Assembly (NCBI GenBank): GCA_934699585.1
Contig: CAKUWY010000014.1
Location: forward strand, 26,361 to 90,360
Length of the DNA stretch: 64,000 nt
DNA from: an uncultured Fibrobacter sp.
GTDB lineage: Bacteria; Fibrobacterota; Fibrobacteria; Fibrobacterales; Fibrobacteraceae
Direction: 5' to 3'
In this document: positions 48,321-57,258 of the stretch, in pieces
Layout of the letters: each line of letters starts with the position of its first letter
Numbering within the stretch: position 1 is the first letter of the stretch
Made by a program: the position numbers and the translations under genes
The notes under the pieces: model-generated
Seen by the model: the letters and a program-made list of their open reading frames with translations, nothing else
What the model was told of the DNA's origin: nothing
The model's database searches: none

Positions 48321-49415
48321 ATGCGAATATTGTTTCTGACGCCGTATGTGCCGAGTGATAGGGCGGGTGGAGAAAAATTCACCAGATTACTGCTTGAGGA
48401 CCTGTCCAGGGAAAATCAGGTGGATCTGGTGTATTACAAATATTCCTTTGATAAAGAGTACGTGTGTCCGAATGAGAATGTCCGCGTCTTAAAAGTCTGC
48501 AAGAATTCTACATTTGTGAAGCTCTGGAACGCTGTTAACCATCCGACGCTTCACCCGACGTTCTCTATCCGCTTTAGCTACAGGTTGCTGCGCTTCCTGA
48601 AAAAAGCCTGGAAGCAGAATTCCTACGACTTGCTGTATTTGGACCATAGCCAGATGCTTTTGTACGGTAAACATTTCCCGGAAGCAAAAAAAATCTTGAT
48701 GTCTCACGATGTCATGGCGGAACGCTTTGGCCATAATGGAGGCGTTGTTGCAAAATTCGTGAGGCTTTCCGAAGGACGTTTGATGCATATGCCGAAACTG
48801 ACCATCTTTACATTTAGTCAGAAAGATGTTGATTTGGTGCAGAGTGCGTATGGTTTGCGCTCCCTCTATACGAATTTCTATTTGGATGAGAACATTGTAA
48901 AGGCCGTGCCTCAAAAGGTCGAAGACCGCCTTGTCTTTTTTGGCAAGTGGAAACGTCCTGACAATTTTGACGGACTGAAATGGTTCTTTGACAATGTCTA
49001 TTCCTGCCGGCCAAAGACCGAAAAATATGTGATTATTGGAATTGGCCTGCCAGACAATTTCAGGAAGTATGTGGAAGGCCTTCCGAATGTGGAGTATTTG
49101 GGCTTTGTTGACAATCCGTATGAAATCATTGCGAACAGCAAGGCTGTTATTTCCCCGATTTTTTCTGGAGCCGGCGTAAAGGTGAAGGTCGTTGAATCGC
49201 TTGCATGTGGTACGCCTGTTGTCGGGAATGAATTCGCCTTTGAAGGAGTCTTGAAGGATTTCTCGGACTTTATGCAGCTTGCCGAGTCGCCATCGGATTA
49301 TGCGAAGAGAATTGATTCGATGGCGTTTGATTGTGCCGCAAGGAGTGAATTTAAGAATCGGTTCCTTAGAATGTATCAAAGTCAGTCGATTCCCGCTTAT
49401 CTAAAAGAGTTGTAA
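48321..49415 (+). CDS. Glycosyltransferase, GT-B fold (GT4-like), 364 aa
   Basis: MRILFLTPYVPSDRAGGEKF is the GT-B N-terminal loop; the C-terminal half has VFFGKWKRPDNFDGLKWFF, YVIIGIGLPDNF and GAGVKVKVVESLACGTPVVGNEFAFEG, the E-x-x-A-x-G-x-P-V family signature. Cytoplasmic or membrane-associated glycosyl transfer in the polysaccharide operon. Sugar unknown. Its position next to polymerase and GT2 genes supports the role. Confidence 0.85.
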   Translation: MRILFLTPYVPSDRAGGEKFTRLLLEDLSRENQVDLVYYKYSFDKEYVCPNENVRVLKVCKNSTFVKLWNAVNHPTLHPTFSIRFSYRLLRFLKKAWKQNSYDLLYLDHSQMLLYGKHFPEAKKILMSHDVMAERFGHNGGVVAKFVRLSEGRLMHMPKLTIFTFSQKDVDLVQSAYGLRSLYTNFYLDENIVKAVPQKVEDRLVFFGKWKRPDNFDGLKWFFDNVYSCRPKTEKYVIIGIGLPDNFRKYVEGLPNVEYLGFVDNPYEIIANSKAVISPIFSGAGVKVKVVESLACGTPVVGNEFAFEGVLKDFSDFMQLAESPSDYAKRIDSMAFDCAARSEFKNRFLRMYQSQSIPAYLKEL

Positions 49416-49417
49416 AT

Positions 49418-50515
49418 TTGTCTATCTATATTACAATATTTGCCGTGTCAACGCTGTTTTTTTATAAGGCGTCAAAAATCAGTGATGCGAAACAGCGCTG
49501 GTTTTTGGTGTTGCTCGCAATCTTGCCTGTAGCATTGATTGCCGGTGTGCGCGATGATAGCATTGGCACGGACGTTTTGGTTTATGGTAAAGATTGCTTT
49601 TTAGATGTGGCTCAAAGTAGATGGTATTCAGAGATAGATCTTTCTTGGATGGTTCGTATGGAACCTGGCTACTTGTTGTTAAATTATGCGGTAAGCCGAT
49701 TTACGAATAGCTACAACTTTTTTTTCGGAATTTTGATGGCGCTGCAAATGATTTTTGTGATGAAGGCATTGTTGGTGTTCAGGAACCGCATGCCTGTATG
49801 GCTGGCTCTTTTGGTGTATTATTTCTCTTACTATAACATTTCGCTAAACCAAATGAGGCAAAATTTTGCGTGCGCAATAGTCCTGTTTGCCTGTACCTAT
49901 GCTTATAAGCGAAAATTGCTGCCCTTCTTGATCGTTGTCGCGTTTGCTTGTACCTTCCATATATCCGCATTTGTGGCATTTGTTATTTACCCGCTGTTTG
50001 TTTTGCTAAGAAGAACGCAATCTTATAAAATGATGTGGTCCATGGTGATTATGGGAATTGTCATGGCCTTGTTGGTCCAGAAATCGGTGGATGTGGTGCT
50101 GGCGACAATAGGACTGAATGCCGACTATGCGCATTATTTTAAAGACAGTACCCATGGGTTCTTTATTACGAAATTCTTGATTACATTGCCTATCCCGCTA
50201 CTGTTCTTTCTCTTTCGAAAGAAGTATTTTAGAAAAGAAACGATTTACTTGGCGTTTTCACTGATTGTCATGGTCGTTGCGACGCAAGCGAGAGAACTTA
50301 TCGGCAATGATGCCGAACGTATTATGAATTATTTCGTCATAACCCAGATTTTTGTATTGCCATTTATTTGCGCGCATTTGAATAAGGCTTGGCAAAAGGT
50401 TATTGGAACTCTAGGGCTCGTTTATTGTTTTGCGTATTGGTATTATTTCTTTATATATAATGGTTACCACGATACGTACCCATATACATCGATTATTTTG
50501 AAACAGTGGCTGTAA
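49418..50515 (+). CDS. EpsG-like oligosaccharide polymerase, 365 aa
   Basis: TTG at 49418 (codon after the previous stop) is the only start near the frame opening; ATG codons inside would remove the first span. The protein has about ten membrane spans, with GVRDDSIGTDVLVYGKDCF (EpsG/Wzy-type conserved RDxxxGTD), a large periplasmic loop and NISLNQMRQNFACAIVLFA. EpsG family members polymerise repeat units. It is likely the Wzy equivalent for the polymer flipped by the Wzx at 59792-61231. AT-rich composition and TTG start suggest recent transfer. Confidence 0.78.
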   Translation: MSIYITIFAVSTLFFYKASKISDAKQRWFLVLLAILPVALIAGVRDDSIGTDVLVYGKDCFLDVAQSRWYSEIDLSWMVRMEPGYLLLNYAVSRFTNSYNFFFGILMALQMIFVMKALLVFRNRMPVWLALLVYYFSYYNISLNQMRQNFACAIVLFACTYAYKRKLLPFLIVVAFACTFHISAFVAFVIYPLFVLLRRTQSYKMMWSMVIMGIVMALLVQKSVDVVLATIGLNADYAHYFKDSTHGFFITKFLITLPIPLLFFLFRKKYFRKETIYLAFSLIVMVVATQARELIGNDAERIMNYFVITQIFVLPFICAHLNKAWQKVIGTLGLVYCFAYWYYFFIYNGYHDTYPYTSIILKQWL

Positions 50516-50516
50516 A

Positions 50517-51503
50517 ATGAAAGAAGTGATTGATTTTGTTGTTTTATGGGTTGATGGAAATGATTCGGCATGGCTTGCTGAAAAAAATAGATGGGACCCG
50601 AATTATACCCCTGAGTCGGTGATTCGTTTTCGTAATTGGGATAATTTGCAATATTGGTTTAGAGGGGTTGAAAAGTTTGCTCCGTGGGTAAATAGAATCC
50701 ATTTTGTAACCTATGGACATTTGCCCAAGTTCTTGAATACGGAACATCCTAAACTGCATGTGGTGAAACATTCAGATTTCATGTCGCAGGATATTCTTCC
50801 GACATTTAATAGCAACGCTTTGGAACTGAATTTGCATAGGATTTCGGATCTTGCAGAACAGTTTGTCCTTTTCAATGATGATATGTTTCTGTTGAAAAAA
50901 CTGCGCCCGGAATTCTTTTTCAAGAAAGGCCTCCCTTGCGACAGGGCTATTTTTAATGCGCTTATTCCGAATGGAGAATCCTTGTTCAGTTTGAGAGCAA
51001 ATAATATGGCTCTTATTAACAAGAATTTTTCCAAGAATGGATGCCTAAAAAAACATTTTAGAAAATATTTTTCGCTGAAATATGGCGCGGATTTATATAG
51101 AAATATCGTTTTGATTCCATGGGGACAATTTACGGGATTTTACGACGATCATCTCCCGATTGCCCATACCAAGTCTCTTGTAAACGAGGTTTGGAATAAA
51201 GAAGGGAATGCCCTTTTGGAGACTGCTACTCATAAGTTTAGACAAAATGACGATGTCTCGCATTGGCTTTTTAGGTATTGGCGCTATGCAGAAGGTTGTT
51301 TTATCCCATGCAAAAACAGGGGCCGCTTCATGGAAATATCGGAATCATCCATGACGGAAATTGAAAATGTCATTTTGAATCAGAGAGAACCGATGGTCTG
51401 CTTGAACGATTCCGATCCGAATATGGATTTTGAAACGTTGAAGAATAAACTAAAAAAAGCATTTGACTGCTTGCTTCCTAATAAATCTTCTTTTGAAAAA
51501 TAA
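50517..51503 (+). CDS. Stealth-family capsular phosphotransferase, 328 aa
   Basis: Four conserved Stealth regions are visible: CR1 DFVVLWVDGNDSAWL (about 6-20), CR2 FRNWDNLQYWFRGVEKFAPW (about 35-55), CR3 RISDLAEQFVLFNDDMFLL (about 108-126) and CR4 near EISESSMTEIENVI. Stealth proteins transfer a hexose-1-phosphate or similar sugar phosphate, making phosphodiester-linked polymers (e.g. capsules and GlcNAc-1-phosphotransferase-like). So the polymer may contain phosphodiester links. It sits within 2 bp of the preceding gene. Confidence 0.85.
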   Translation: MKEVIDFVVLWVDGNDSAWLAEKNRWDPNYTPESVIRFRNWDNLQYWFRGVEKFAPWVNRIHFVTYGHLPKFLNTEHPKLHVVKHSDFMSQDILPTFNSNALELNLHRISDLAEQFVLFNDDMFLLKKLRPEFFFKKGLPCDRAIFNALIPNGESLFSLRANNMALINKNFSKNGCLKKHFRKYFSLKYGADLYRNIVLIPWGQFTGFYDDHLPIAHTKSLVNEVWNKEGNALLETATHKFRQNDDVSHWLFRYWRYAEGCFIPCKNRGRFMEISESSMTEIENVILNQREPMVCLNDSDPNMDFETLKNKLKKAFDCLLPNKSSFEK

Positions 51504-51505
51504 CT

Positions 51506-52387
51506 ATGTATAATTATTCCATCATTATTCCGCACAAAAACTTGCCGAAGCTTTTGCAAAGGTGTCTCGATTCGATTCCTGCTCGGGATGATGTTGAAAC
51601 GATTATTGTAGATGACAATAGCGATCCTTCTGTTGTTGACTTTGCGAATTTTCCTGGACTTCAAAAAAAGAATGTTCAGGTTGTTTTTGACAAAACGGGC
51701 TTGGGGGCTGGACATGCACGCAATGTCGGTCTTTTGAAGGCGTCTGGCAAGTGGCTTGTATTTGCGGATTGCGATGATTTCTTTGAAAAGGATTTGCTTG
51801 ATTCCCAAATGGAAACCTTCAAGGATGATGTCTGCGATCTTGTTTTTTTCAAGATAAATTATAGGGATTCGGAAACCCTGCTGCTGGCGAATTTTGTGCA
51901 TAAGGCGAATTCTATTTTCGATTTGGCAAAAAAAGAAAACGACCAAGGCTATATTCGATACAGACGAAATGCTCCATGGGCGAAGTTTATTCTACGGGAT
52001 TTTGTTGAATCCAATAATGTGAGGTTTGATGAAACTCGCTGGAGTAATGATGCTTGGTTCAGTACACGGATAGCCTTACTTGCTAAAAATGTTAAATATG
52101 TAGATTCTCGCCTTTATAATTATACATACAGAGAAAATTCCCTGATTAGGGCTTCTTCTGTGGAGGCTCTGCTCTGTCGACTTGATGTCACGTTAAAATG
52201 TGAAGGCTTGTTGATTGATAATGGGTGCGCTCAATACAGGGCAAAACACGTTGAATATTGGCTTTATTTGCTGTTAAAGAAATCCTTGTGGAAGGGGATT
52301 TGCAATTGTCCTCGTGTCGTGAAAACTATAGGATTGAAAGGCTTTGTCAGAGGATTTCTTTCTAATTTGAAAAACGACTTGTTATAA
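51506..52387 (+). CDS. Glycosyltransferase family 2, 293 aa
   Basis: NYSIIIPHKNLPKLLQRCLD is a GT2 start; the binding segment VETIIVDDNSDPSVV and ASGKWLVFADCDDFFEKDLL (DxD-equivalent DCDD) are clear. The gene follows the Stealth gene by 2 bp and has AT-rich codon use. It probably adds one sugar of the repeat unit; donor and acceptor unknown. Ten bases separate it from the EEP gene. Confidence 0.85.
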   Translation: MYNYSIIIPHKNLPKLLQRCLDSIPARDDVETIIVDDNSDPSVVDFANFPGLQKKNVQVVFDKTGLGAGHARNVGLLKASGKWLVFADCDDFFEKDLLDSQMETFKDDVCDLVFFKINYRDSETLLLANFVHKANSIFDLAKKENDQGYIRYRRNAPWAKFILRDFVESNNVRFDETRWSNDAWFSTRIALLAKNVKYVDSRLYNYTYRENSLIRASSVEALLCRLDVTLKCEGLLIDNGCAQYRAKHVEYWLYLLLKKSLWKGICNCPRVVKTIGLKGFVRGFLSNLKNDLL

Positions 52388-52397
52388 AAAAAAGAAT

Positions 52398-53264
52398 ATG
52401 AAGAAACTTTTCATCTTTCTTTTCTTTTGCGGCTTGTTTGTGGGGGCGTCTTTTGCCGAACCTATTAATGTCGCAACCTGGAATATCCGTATTAATATAA
52501 AGAAAGATTCTGTTGCGGGAAATGTTTGGGGTAATCGCCGCGAAGCGATTGTAAAGATGGTACAATCGAATGATTTTGATATTTGGGGTGTTCAAGAAGA
52601 TTTTAACAGGGAATTGAACGAATTGAATTCCTTGTTGCCTAATTTTTCACGAAAAGGATTCCCTAATCATGAAAATGGCAGGGTTGGTACATTCAATTCC
52701 GTATTTTACAAGAAAAGGCGGTTTGATGAACGGGAAAGTGGAATGTTCTACCTTGCGCCGCGGGATGATGTTCCGATGATTGGTTGGAACGGCAAGTACA
52801 TTCGTTCTTGTACGTGGGTGAAATTGGTTGAGCGTAATACTTCTCAAGTTTTTTGGGTTTTCAATACGCACATGGATTATGCTGGTGGAGAAGTTGAACG
52901 GGAGTCATGTAAGATGTTGCTGCGCAAGATTCGTGAAATTGCAGGAGAAAATGCTGCCGTTATTGTTATGGGTGATTTGAATTTTAGCCAGCATAGTCCA
53001 GGTTATAAAATCTTGACGGAATCGGGCGTTGTTGAAGATTGCCTTAATTTGGCCCAGAAAAAGATAAAAGTGGCGGGGACATTCAATAAGTTTGAAAATG
53101 ACTATAAATCAGAAGAACGACTGGATCATATTCTGGTGACGAAAAATATAAACGTCTTGGAATATGATGTCCTTTTGGATACTTATCCTGGCCAATATGG
53201 CGAAGACCGTTTTCCATCGGACCATTTCCCGGTTGTTGTCAAGATTAATTTGAGTGCGAAATGA
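52398..53264 (+). CDS. Secreted endonuclease/exonuclease/phosphatase-family protein, 288 aa
   Basis: A signal peptide (about 1-20) is followed by the EEP fold: NVATWNIRINIK, IWGVQEDFN with the metal Glu, VFNTHMDYAGG, VIVMGDLNFSQHS and FPSDHFPVVVKI with the catalytic Asp-His. Secreted EEP proteins include sphingomyelinase-, DNase- and sugar-phosphate phosphodiesterase-type enzymes. Lying beside a Stealth gene, it may act on phosphodiester bonds of the exopolysaccharide, but this is inference. The SGNH gene overlaps its stop by ATGA. Confidence 0.83.
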   Translation: MKKLFIFLFFCGLFVGASFAEPINVATWNIRINIKKDSVAGNVWGNRREAIVKMVQSNDFDIWGVQEDFNRELNELNSLLPNFSRKGFPNHENGRVGTFNSVFYKKRRFDERESGMFYLAPRDDVPMIGWNGKYIRSCTWVKLVERNTSQVFWVFNTHMDYAGGEVERESCKMLLRKIREIAGENAAVIVMGDLNFSQHSPGYKILTESGVVEDCLNLAQKKIKVAGTFNKFENDYKSEERLDHILVTKNINVLEYDVLLDTYPGQYGEDRFPSDHFPVVVKINLSAK

Positions 53265-53863
53265 TGGATGGTTTGTTGAGAAAAACCTTGCTAGGTTTGG
53301 GTGTATGTTTTTTGCTGGCCTGTTCGAATGAATATGAAGAAACAGATTTGTGTTTTGTCGGGGATTCCATTACTGAATTATGGGACCTCGATTTTTATTT
53401 TCCAGAATTTTCAATAGTGAAACTTTCTAAGTCTGGTACAAAGGTTCAAGACGTGTTTGGTTGGGATGTCGGTTCGTGTGAGGGAAAAAAAACGGTTGTT
53501 CTAATAGGTACTAATGATGTTGGGAAGGTGGCTATGGATAGTGGTAAAATAAAGGAGCGCATTGAAAGTCGTTATATCGAAATGTTGAAGAAGATTCCCT
53601 ATGAGTCTGTCGTTGTCGTGTCGGTCCTTCCGAGAAATCTGCATTACAATCAAAGTGAAAACATAAATAAGTACATTGAATCTTTTAATCAGGGCCTTAA
53701 GGCTCGCGTGATGTTAGAAGTTGAAGGTGGCTCTTTCGTCAATGTTTTCCCCTTCTTTTTAGAAGATGGCTATGCAATAAAAAAAGAACTATTTAACGAT
53801 GGTTTGCATCCTAGTCCCGCAGGATATGAAATTTTAAGCAACGAATTGAAGAAGTTCCTATGA
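53261..53863 (+). CDS. SGNH/GDSL-hydrolase lipoprotein, 200 aa
   Basis: Signal with lipobox LLAC (Cys22) gives a surface or periplasmic lipoprotein. SGNH blocks are CFVGDSITELW (Ser), LIGTNDVG (Asn) and DGLHPSPAGY with the Asp-His pair near residue 182. It probably removes acetyl or other esters from the polysaccharide. It overlaps the EEP gene by 4 bp and the barrel gene by 4 bp, so the three are coupled. Substrate is inferred from position. Confidence 0.82.
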   Translation: MMDGLLRKTLLGLGVCFLLACSNEYEETDLCFVGDSITELWDLDFYFPEFSIVKLSKSGTKVQDVFGWDVGSCEGKKTVVLIGTNDVGKVAMDSGKIKERIESRYIEMLKKIPYESVVVVSVLPRNLHYNQSENINKYIESFNQGLKARVMLEVEGGSFVNVFPFFLEDGYAIKKELFNDGLHPSPAGYEILSNELKKFL

Positions 53864-54459
53864 AATCTTTAAAATCTCTTATGTTTTCTTTGGCTCTTGT
53901 GGCGGGGAACGCTTTGGCGTCTGTTGCATTTGTTGGCGTGGAAAATTCAAAATATGCCATTGCTGGGTTTAGGCCTGGTGAAAACGTGGGTGTTGCCTTG
54001 ATGCATTCGTTGTGGGTCCAGGACGCCTCGCAATATGTCCGTTTGGGCCCCTTTTACAGGTTCCGTATAAATGATAATGTCTCTGGGCAGTATTCTGTCT
54101 TTTATGGGACAACGTATGAACGGTCGTATTATGATTACGGGGCCGATTTATATTTGAGAGTATTGTTTTTTAACCGTTTGATTGAACTTGATGGCCGTTT
54201 TAGACCTCAATATGATAGTGATTTGAAATTCAATTATGGTTATGAATTTGTTGGTAAAATCTTAGGATGGAAAGAAATTGCTGTTTTTGGTGGAATAAAG
54301 AATATTCCAGAATACCGAAAAGCGGAAGACCGTTTTTTTGTGGGAATGATTTTTTCTGTCAATAACTTGAGTGTGTCTCCTGAGATTTCGATTCCAACAA
54401 ACCTGAAAACGCAATATACTAGAGTCCATGTAAATTTCTTATACGAGCTATCTTTTTAA
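53860..54459 (+). CDS. Putative outer-membrane beta-barrel protein, 199 aa
   Basis: After a signal peptide (about 1-20) the protein alternates short strands rich in aromatic and Gly/Asp residues (YVRLGPFYRFRIND, YDYGADLYLRVLFFN, FVGMIFSVNN) and ends ...VHVNFLYELSF, with a terminal Phe as in outer-membrane barrels. I do not recognise the family. It overlaps the SGNH gene by 4 bp and the 3' end of the acyltransferase gene on the other strand by 12 bp. It may serve in export or anchoring of the polymer. Confidence 0.6.
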   Translation: MKSLKSLMFSLALVAGNALASVAFVGVENSKYAIAGFRPGENVGVALMHSLWVQDASQYVRLGPFYRFRINDNVSGQYSVFYGTTYERSYYDYGADLYLRVLFFNRLIELDGRFRPQYDSDLKFNYGYEFVGKILGWKEIAVFGGIKNIPEYRKAEDRFFVGMIFSVNNLSVSPEISIPTNLKTQYTRVHVNFLYELSF

Positions 54460-55449
54460 AAGTCGATTGATTCCGTTGTGTACGAAGGAACACGTCGAGA
54501 CGGCGGCAATAATGCTAATGGTTGCTCCAATTCTGCTATAGGATGTGTACGGAATGGAACTGAAGAATTGATAGCTGAATTTGATGGATTCGTATGCTAA
54601 CAAGTGGATGATGTAAAGTTCCAGGGAATACTTTCCAAACCAGCCAAGAATCTTGTGGGCAATGCTGTTCCATTTTTGGGTGATGTTGAATAGAATGCAA
54701 ACGATAGGGATTGTAACGAGCCTAAGTAAGCAATCGGCAAAAGGCTTTATGAAGTCGTTGTCCGAAAGATTTGAAAGGACTGCCATGACGGAAATACAAC
54801 AGAACAATGCTATGTGTGTTTTGGATGTTTTGGTATTTGAGTAAGCGAATTTGCCTAGAAGCATGCCCAAAAAGAACATCCATATTTTAGGAAAACCTAA
54901 TTCTACAGATTTATAGTAGTCAGCAAAAAAAATGTGAATGGCATAGCAGATGGAAATCCATAATGTGATAAGGGCAAGACATTTGACTTGGGGATACATT
55001 TTCCCACTAAAGAGAAAACGGTAAATAAAGGGGAATGCTAAATAAAACGCAAGGGAAACAGATATGTACCACATGGAGTCGTTTCCGAAAACCCAAAATT
55101 TTAAAGTTAAAAGACGCAATGTGGAATCTAACAATGAGGAATTAGATGTGATGGCGGAATAGGCGATGAATGCAAAAGAAATTAGCATATAGGGGATGAA
55201 AAGACGGTAAATCCTTTTTTTGTAAAAGGATTTTATGCTGGAATCCTTTTGCCAGGAATAATAAAGCCCTAAGCCGGACACAAGAAGAAACCCTTCTGTG
55301 AAAACCAATCCTGTAAAAGGTCTAAAGAATGCTGTCGGAATAATGGAAGCCGTTTTTGCCCATGACAGGTAATGAGCGAGCATGACTCCCAATATGCCGA
55401 TTCCCATCAGGGCTGACCTGTATTTGCTTAAGTTGGAAAACTGAAACAT
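54448..55449 (-). CDS. Acyltransferase family 3 membrane protein, 333 aa
   Basis: MFQFSNLSKYRSALMGIGILGVMLAHYLSWA contains the R-x(8-12)-H pattern of acyltransferase 3; about ten spans follow, with a GWFGKYSLELYIIHLLAYES block near the C-terminus. It is the last gene of the - strand polysaccharide train and converges with 53860-54459, overlapping by 12 bp. It likely O-acylates a sugar of the polymer during export. Confidence 0.82.
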   Translation of the reverse strand: MFQFSNLSKYRSALMGIGILGVMLAHYLSWAKTASIIPTAFFRPFTGLVFTEGFLLVSGLGLYYSWQKDSSIKSFYKKRIYRLFIPYMLISFAFIAYSAITSNSSLLDSTLRLLTLKFWVFGNDSMWYISVSLAFYLAFPFIYRFLFSGKMYPQVKCLALITLWISICYAIHIFFADYYKSVELGFPKIWMFFLGMLLGKFAYSNTKTSKTHIALFCCISVMAVLSNLSDNDFIKPFADCLLRLVTIPIVCILFNITQKWNSIAHKILGWFGKYSLELYIIHLLAYESIKFSYQFFSSIPYTSYSRIGATISIIAAVSTCSFVHNGINRLLKR

Positions 55450-55453
55450 GTGA

Positions 55454-57217
55454 TTACAAATCTATGCCGAAATAATCGCGGCACCTTTGGATGTATATGT
55501 CATTCTGGTTCTCAAAAACATTCTGGTTTCTGAGGGCCGTCTCTTTTAATACGGGGTCCGTAATCTTGTAGGGATGAGGTAGTTTGTTCGGGACGGGGCA
55601 AACGGGGATATTGTTCACCCGTTCTATGAAGGCCAGCCATATGTCGTCGGCTTTTAGACAATATTCGATGATTGTTTTTAATTGGAAATAGGGTTTGCTG
55701 AAATCAAAGATTTTTGGGGGGTACAGTACTCCGCCGATGCCTATGGAAACGATATCCTTGTCCCCTTTTTTCAAATGGGTCGCTTCTTGTGTCCAGGTGT
55801 TGTAGGGCATGCTCTCGCCATTTAAGCCTCGAGAAATTTGATGGATTCGCCTTGCGGAAACGGCATCTGGATTTTTAAGGAATGAACTGTAAAGGGACGA
55901 TACGGTGTCTTTGGCGTAGATTGCGTCGTCATCGACCGTGATGATGGCTGCGTCAGGATATTCCTGCATGGCATAGAAATATTTTTTATGCGGTTTGATG
56001 TCTTCGCAGATATTTCGTATGACGAGCCCTTTCTTTTGAAGCTTCAATACTTTTGATGGTACGTTTTCTAGAGATACGGTCTTGTCAAGGTACAGAACAA
56101 CCTTGTCCGGCTGTAGGTCTTGGTTCAACAAGCTTTTTATGACCAAGTGTAAAGTGTTGAAGCGTGCCGGATAGCTGGTTAAGGAAACGATAACGGGGGT
56201 TGGCTTTTTGCTGTTCCTTAATTTGGGTACTGGCATTATGCTATAACGTATATTCCAGTACTTTGTGATAAATTCCTTGATATAGTAACTTCCCTTGCTC
56301 TTTATTAAATCGCGAAAGAAGATGGAGGGCATTTTGAAAATCATCCTTAGAAGGAGCTTTCGGGTTTCTTTGGTGTTCTTTTGCGCTTTGGCTGCTTTCC
56401 AACCGCTTTTATAGTCGTAATAAAGGGTTCTTTTGCGTGCTTTGCGAACTTTCTTATTTGGTTTGTAGAATTTGTTTATGCCGTCATTGAATTCTTCGCT
56501 TGTATAGGCCCATCGGATCCTGTTATTTTCTGTTACTCCCGATCCTCGGCGGTACACGGAAGATATGGCGGGATTGTAATGGATTTTACCTTTGCTTGAT
56601 AGAAAAGCCCATTGGCTGGTGTCAAATCTTGGAGCGTCTTGTTCTAGGTACTCTAGCAGATGTTTGCGGCGGAATAACACGGATGCTGTTGGAAAGCGAC
56701 GCTTGATAAGAAGTTCGTCCAAAGAAAAGTCACGTTCGGGCTCATTTGAAAAAGGCCGAAGGACGCCCGTTTCGGTAAATAGAATATATCCATTTTCCGC
56801 GGATAGGGAGTAATCAGGGTGAGCTTCTAGAAAATTAACTTGTCTTTGCAATTTGTGAGGATCTGTCCAACAATCATCGCCTTCACATATGGCAATGTAT
56901 TTGCGTGTGAGCATTCCTGAAACTATTCGCGTGAGTGAGCCATCTTTTTTAGACCATTGGTTTTCTTTTTCGTATATAGTTTTGATGATGTTGGGATATT
57001 TAGCTTCGTATTCTCGAATGATGGTTACTGTCTTGTCAGTGCTAGCATCATCATGAATGCATATTTCAAAAGGAAAATTGGTTTTTTGAATTAGAAAGCC
57101 GTCAATGCAGTCGGCAATATAATCTTCTTGGTTAAATGCTGTGCAACGAATGCTGACCAACGGTTCCGCTTTCGGTGGCCACTTGGAGATAATTTCTTGT
57201 TCAGAACAATTCACCAT
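55454..57217 (-). CDS. Two-domain glycosyltransferase, 587 aa
   Basis: The N-terminal GT2 domain (about 15-240) has VSIRCTAFNQEDYIADCIDG, ICIHDDASTDKTVTII and IAICEGDDCWTDPHKL. A second domain (about 340-580) starts PVIVSLTSYPARFNTLHLVI and contains AAIITVDDDAIYAKDTVSSL with a second DxD-like motif. The two domains suggest one protein adding two sugars. The linker (about 250-335) is basic. It lies 5 bp upstream of the acyltransferase gene on the - strand; sugars unknown. Confidence 0.83.
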   Translation of the reverse strand: MVNCSEQEIISKWPPKAEPLVSIRCTAFNQEDYIADCIDGFLIQKTNFPFEICIHDDASTDKTVTIIREYEAKYPNIIKTIYEKENQWSKKDGSLTRIVSGMLTRKYIAICEGDDCWTDPHKLQRQVNFLEAHPDYSLSAENGYILFTETGVLRPFSNEPERDFSLDELLIKRRFPTASVLFRRKHLLEYLEQDAPRFDTSQWAFLSSKGKIHYNPAISSVYRRGSGVTENNRIRWAYTSEEFNDGINKFYKPNKKVRKARKRTLYYDYKSGWKAAKAQKNTKETRKLLLRMIFKMPSIFFRDLIKSKGSYYIKEFITKYWNIRYSIMPVPKLRNSKKPTPVIVSLTSYPARFNTLHLVIKSLLNQDLQPDKVVLYLDKTVSLENVPSKVLKLQKKGLVIRNICEDIKPHKKYFYAMQEYPDAAIITVDDDAIYAKDTVSSLYSSFLKNPDAVSARRIHQISRGLNGESMPYNTWTQEATHLKKGDKDIVSIGIGGVLYPPKIFDFSKPYFQLKTIIEYCLKADDIWLAFIERVNNIPVCPVPNKLPHPYKITDPVLKETALRNQNVFENQNDIYIQRCRDYFGIDL

Positions 57218-57258
57218 AATGATCTCTAAAATAGAAAAAAGTAAGGAAATTTCGAGAC

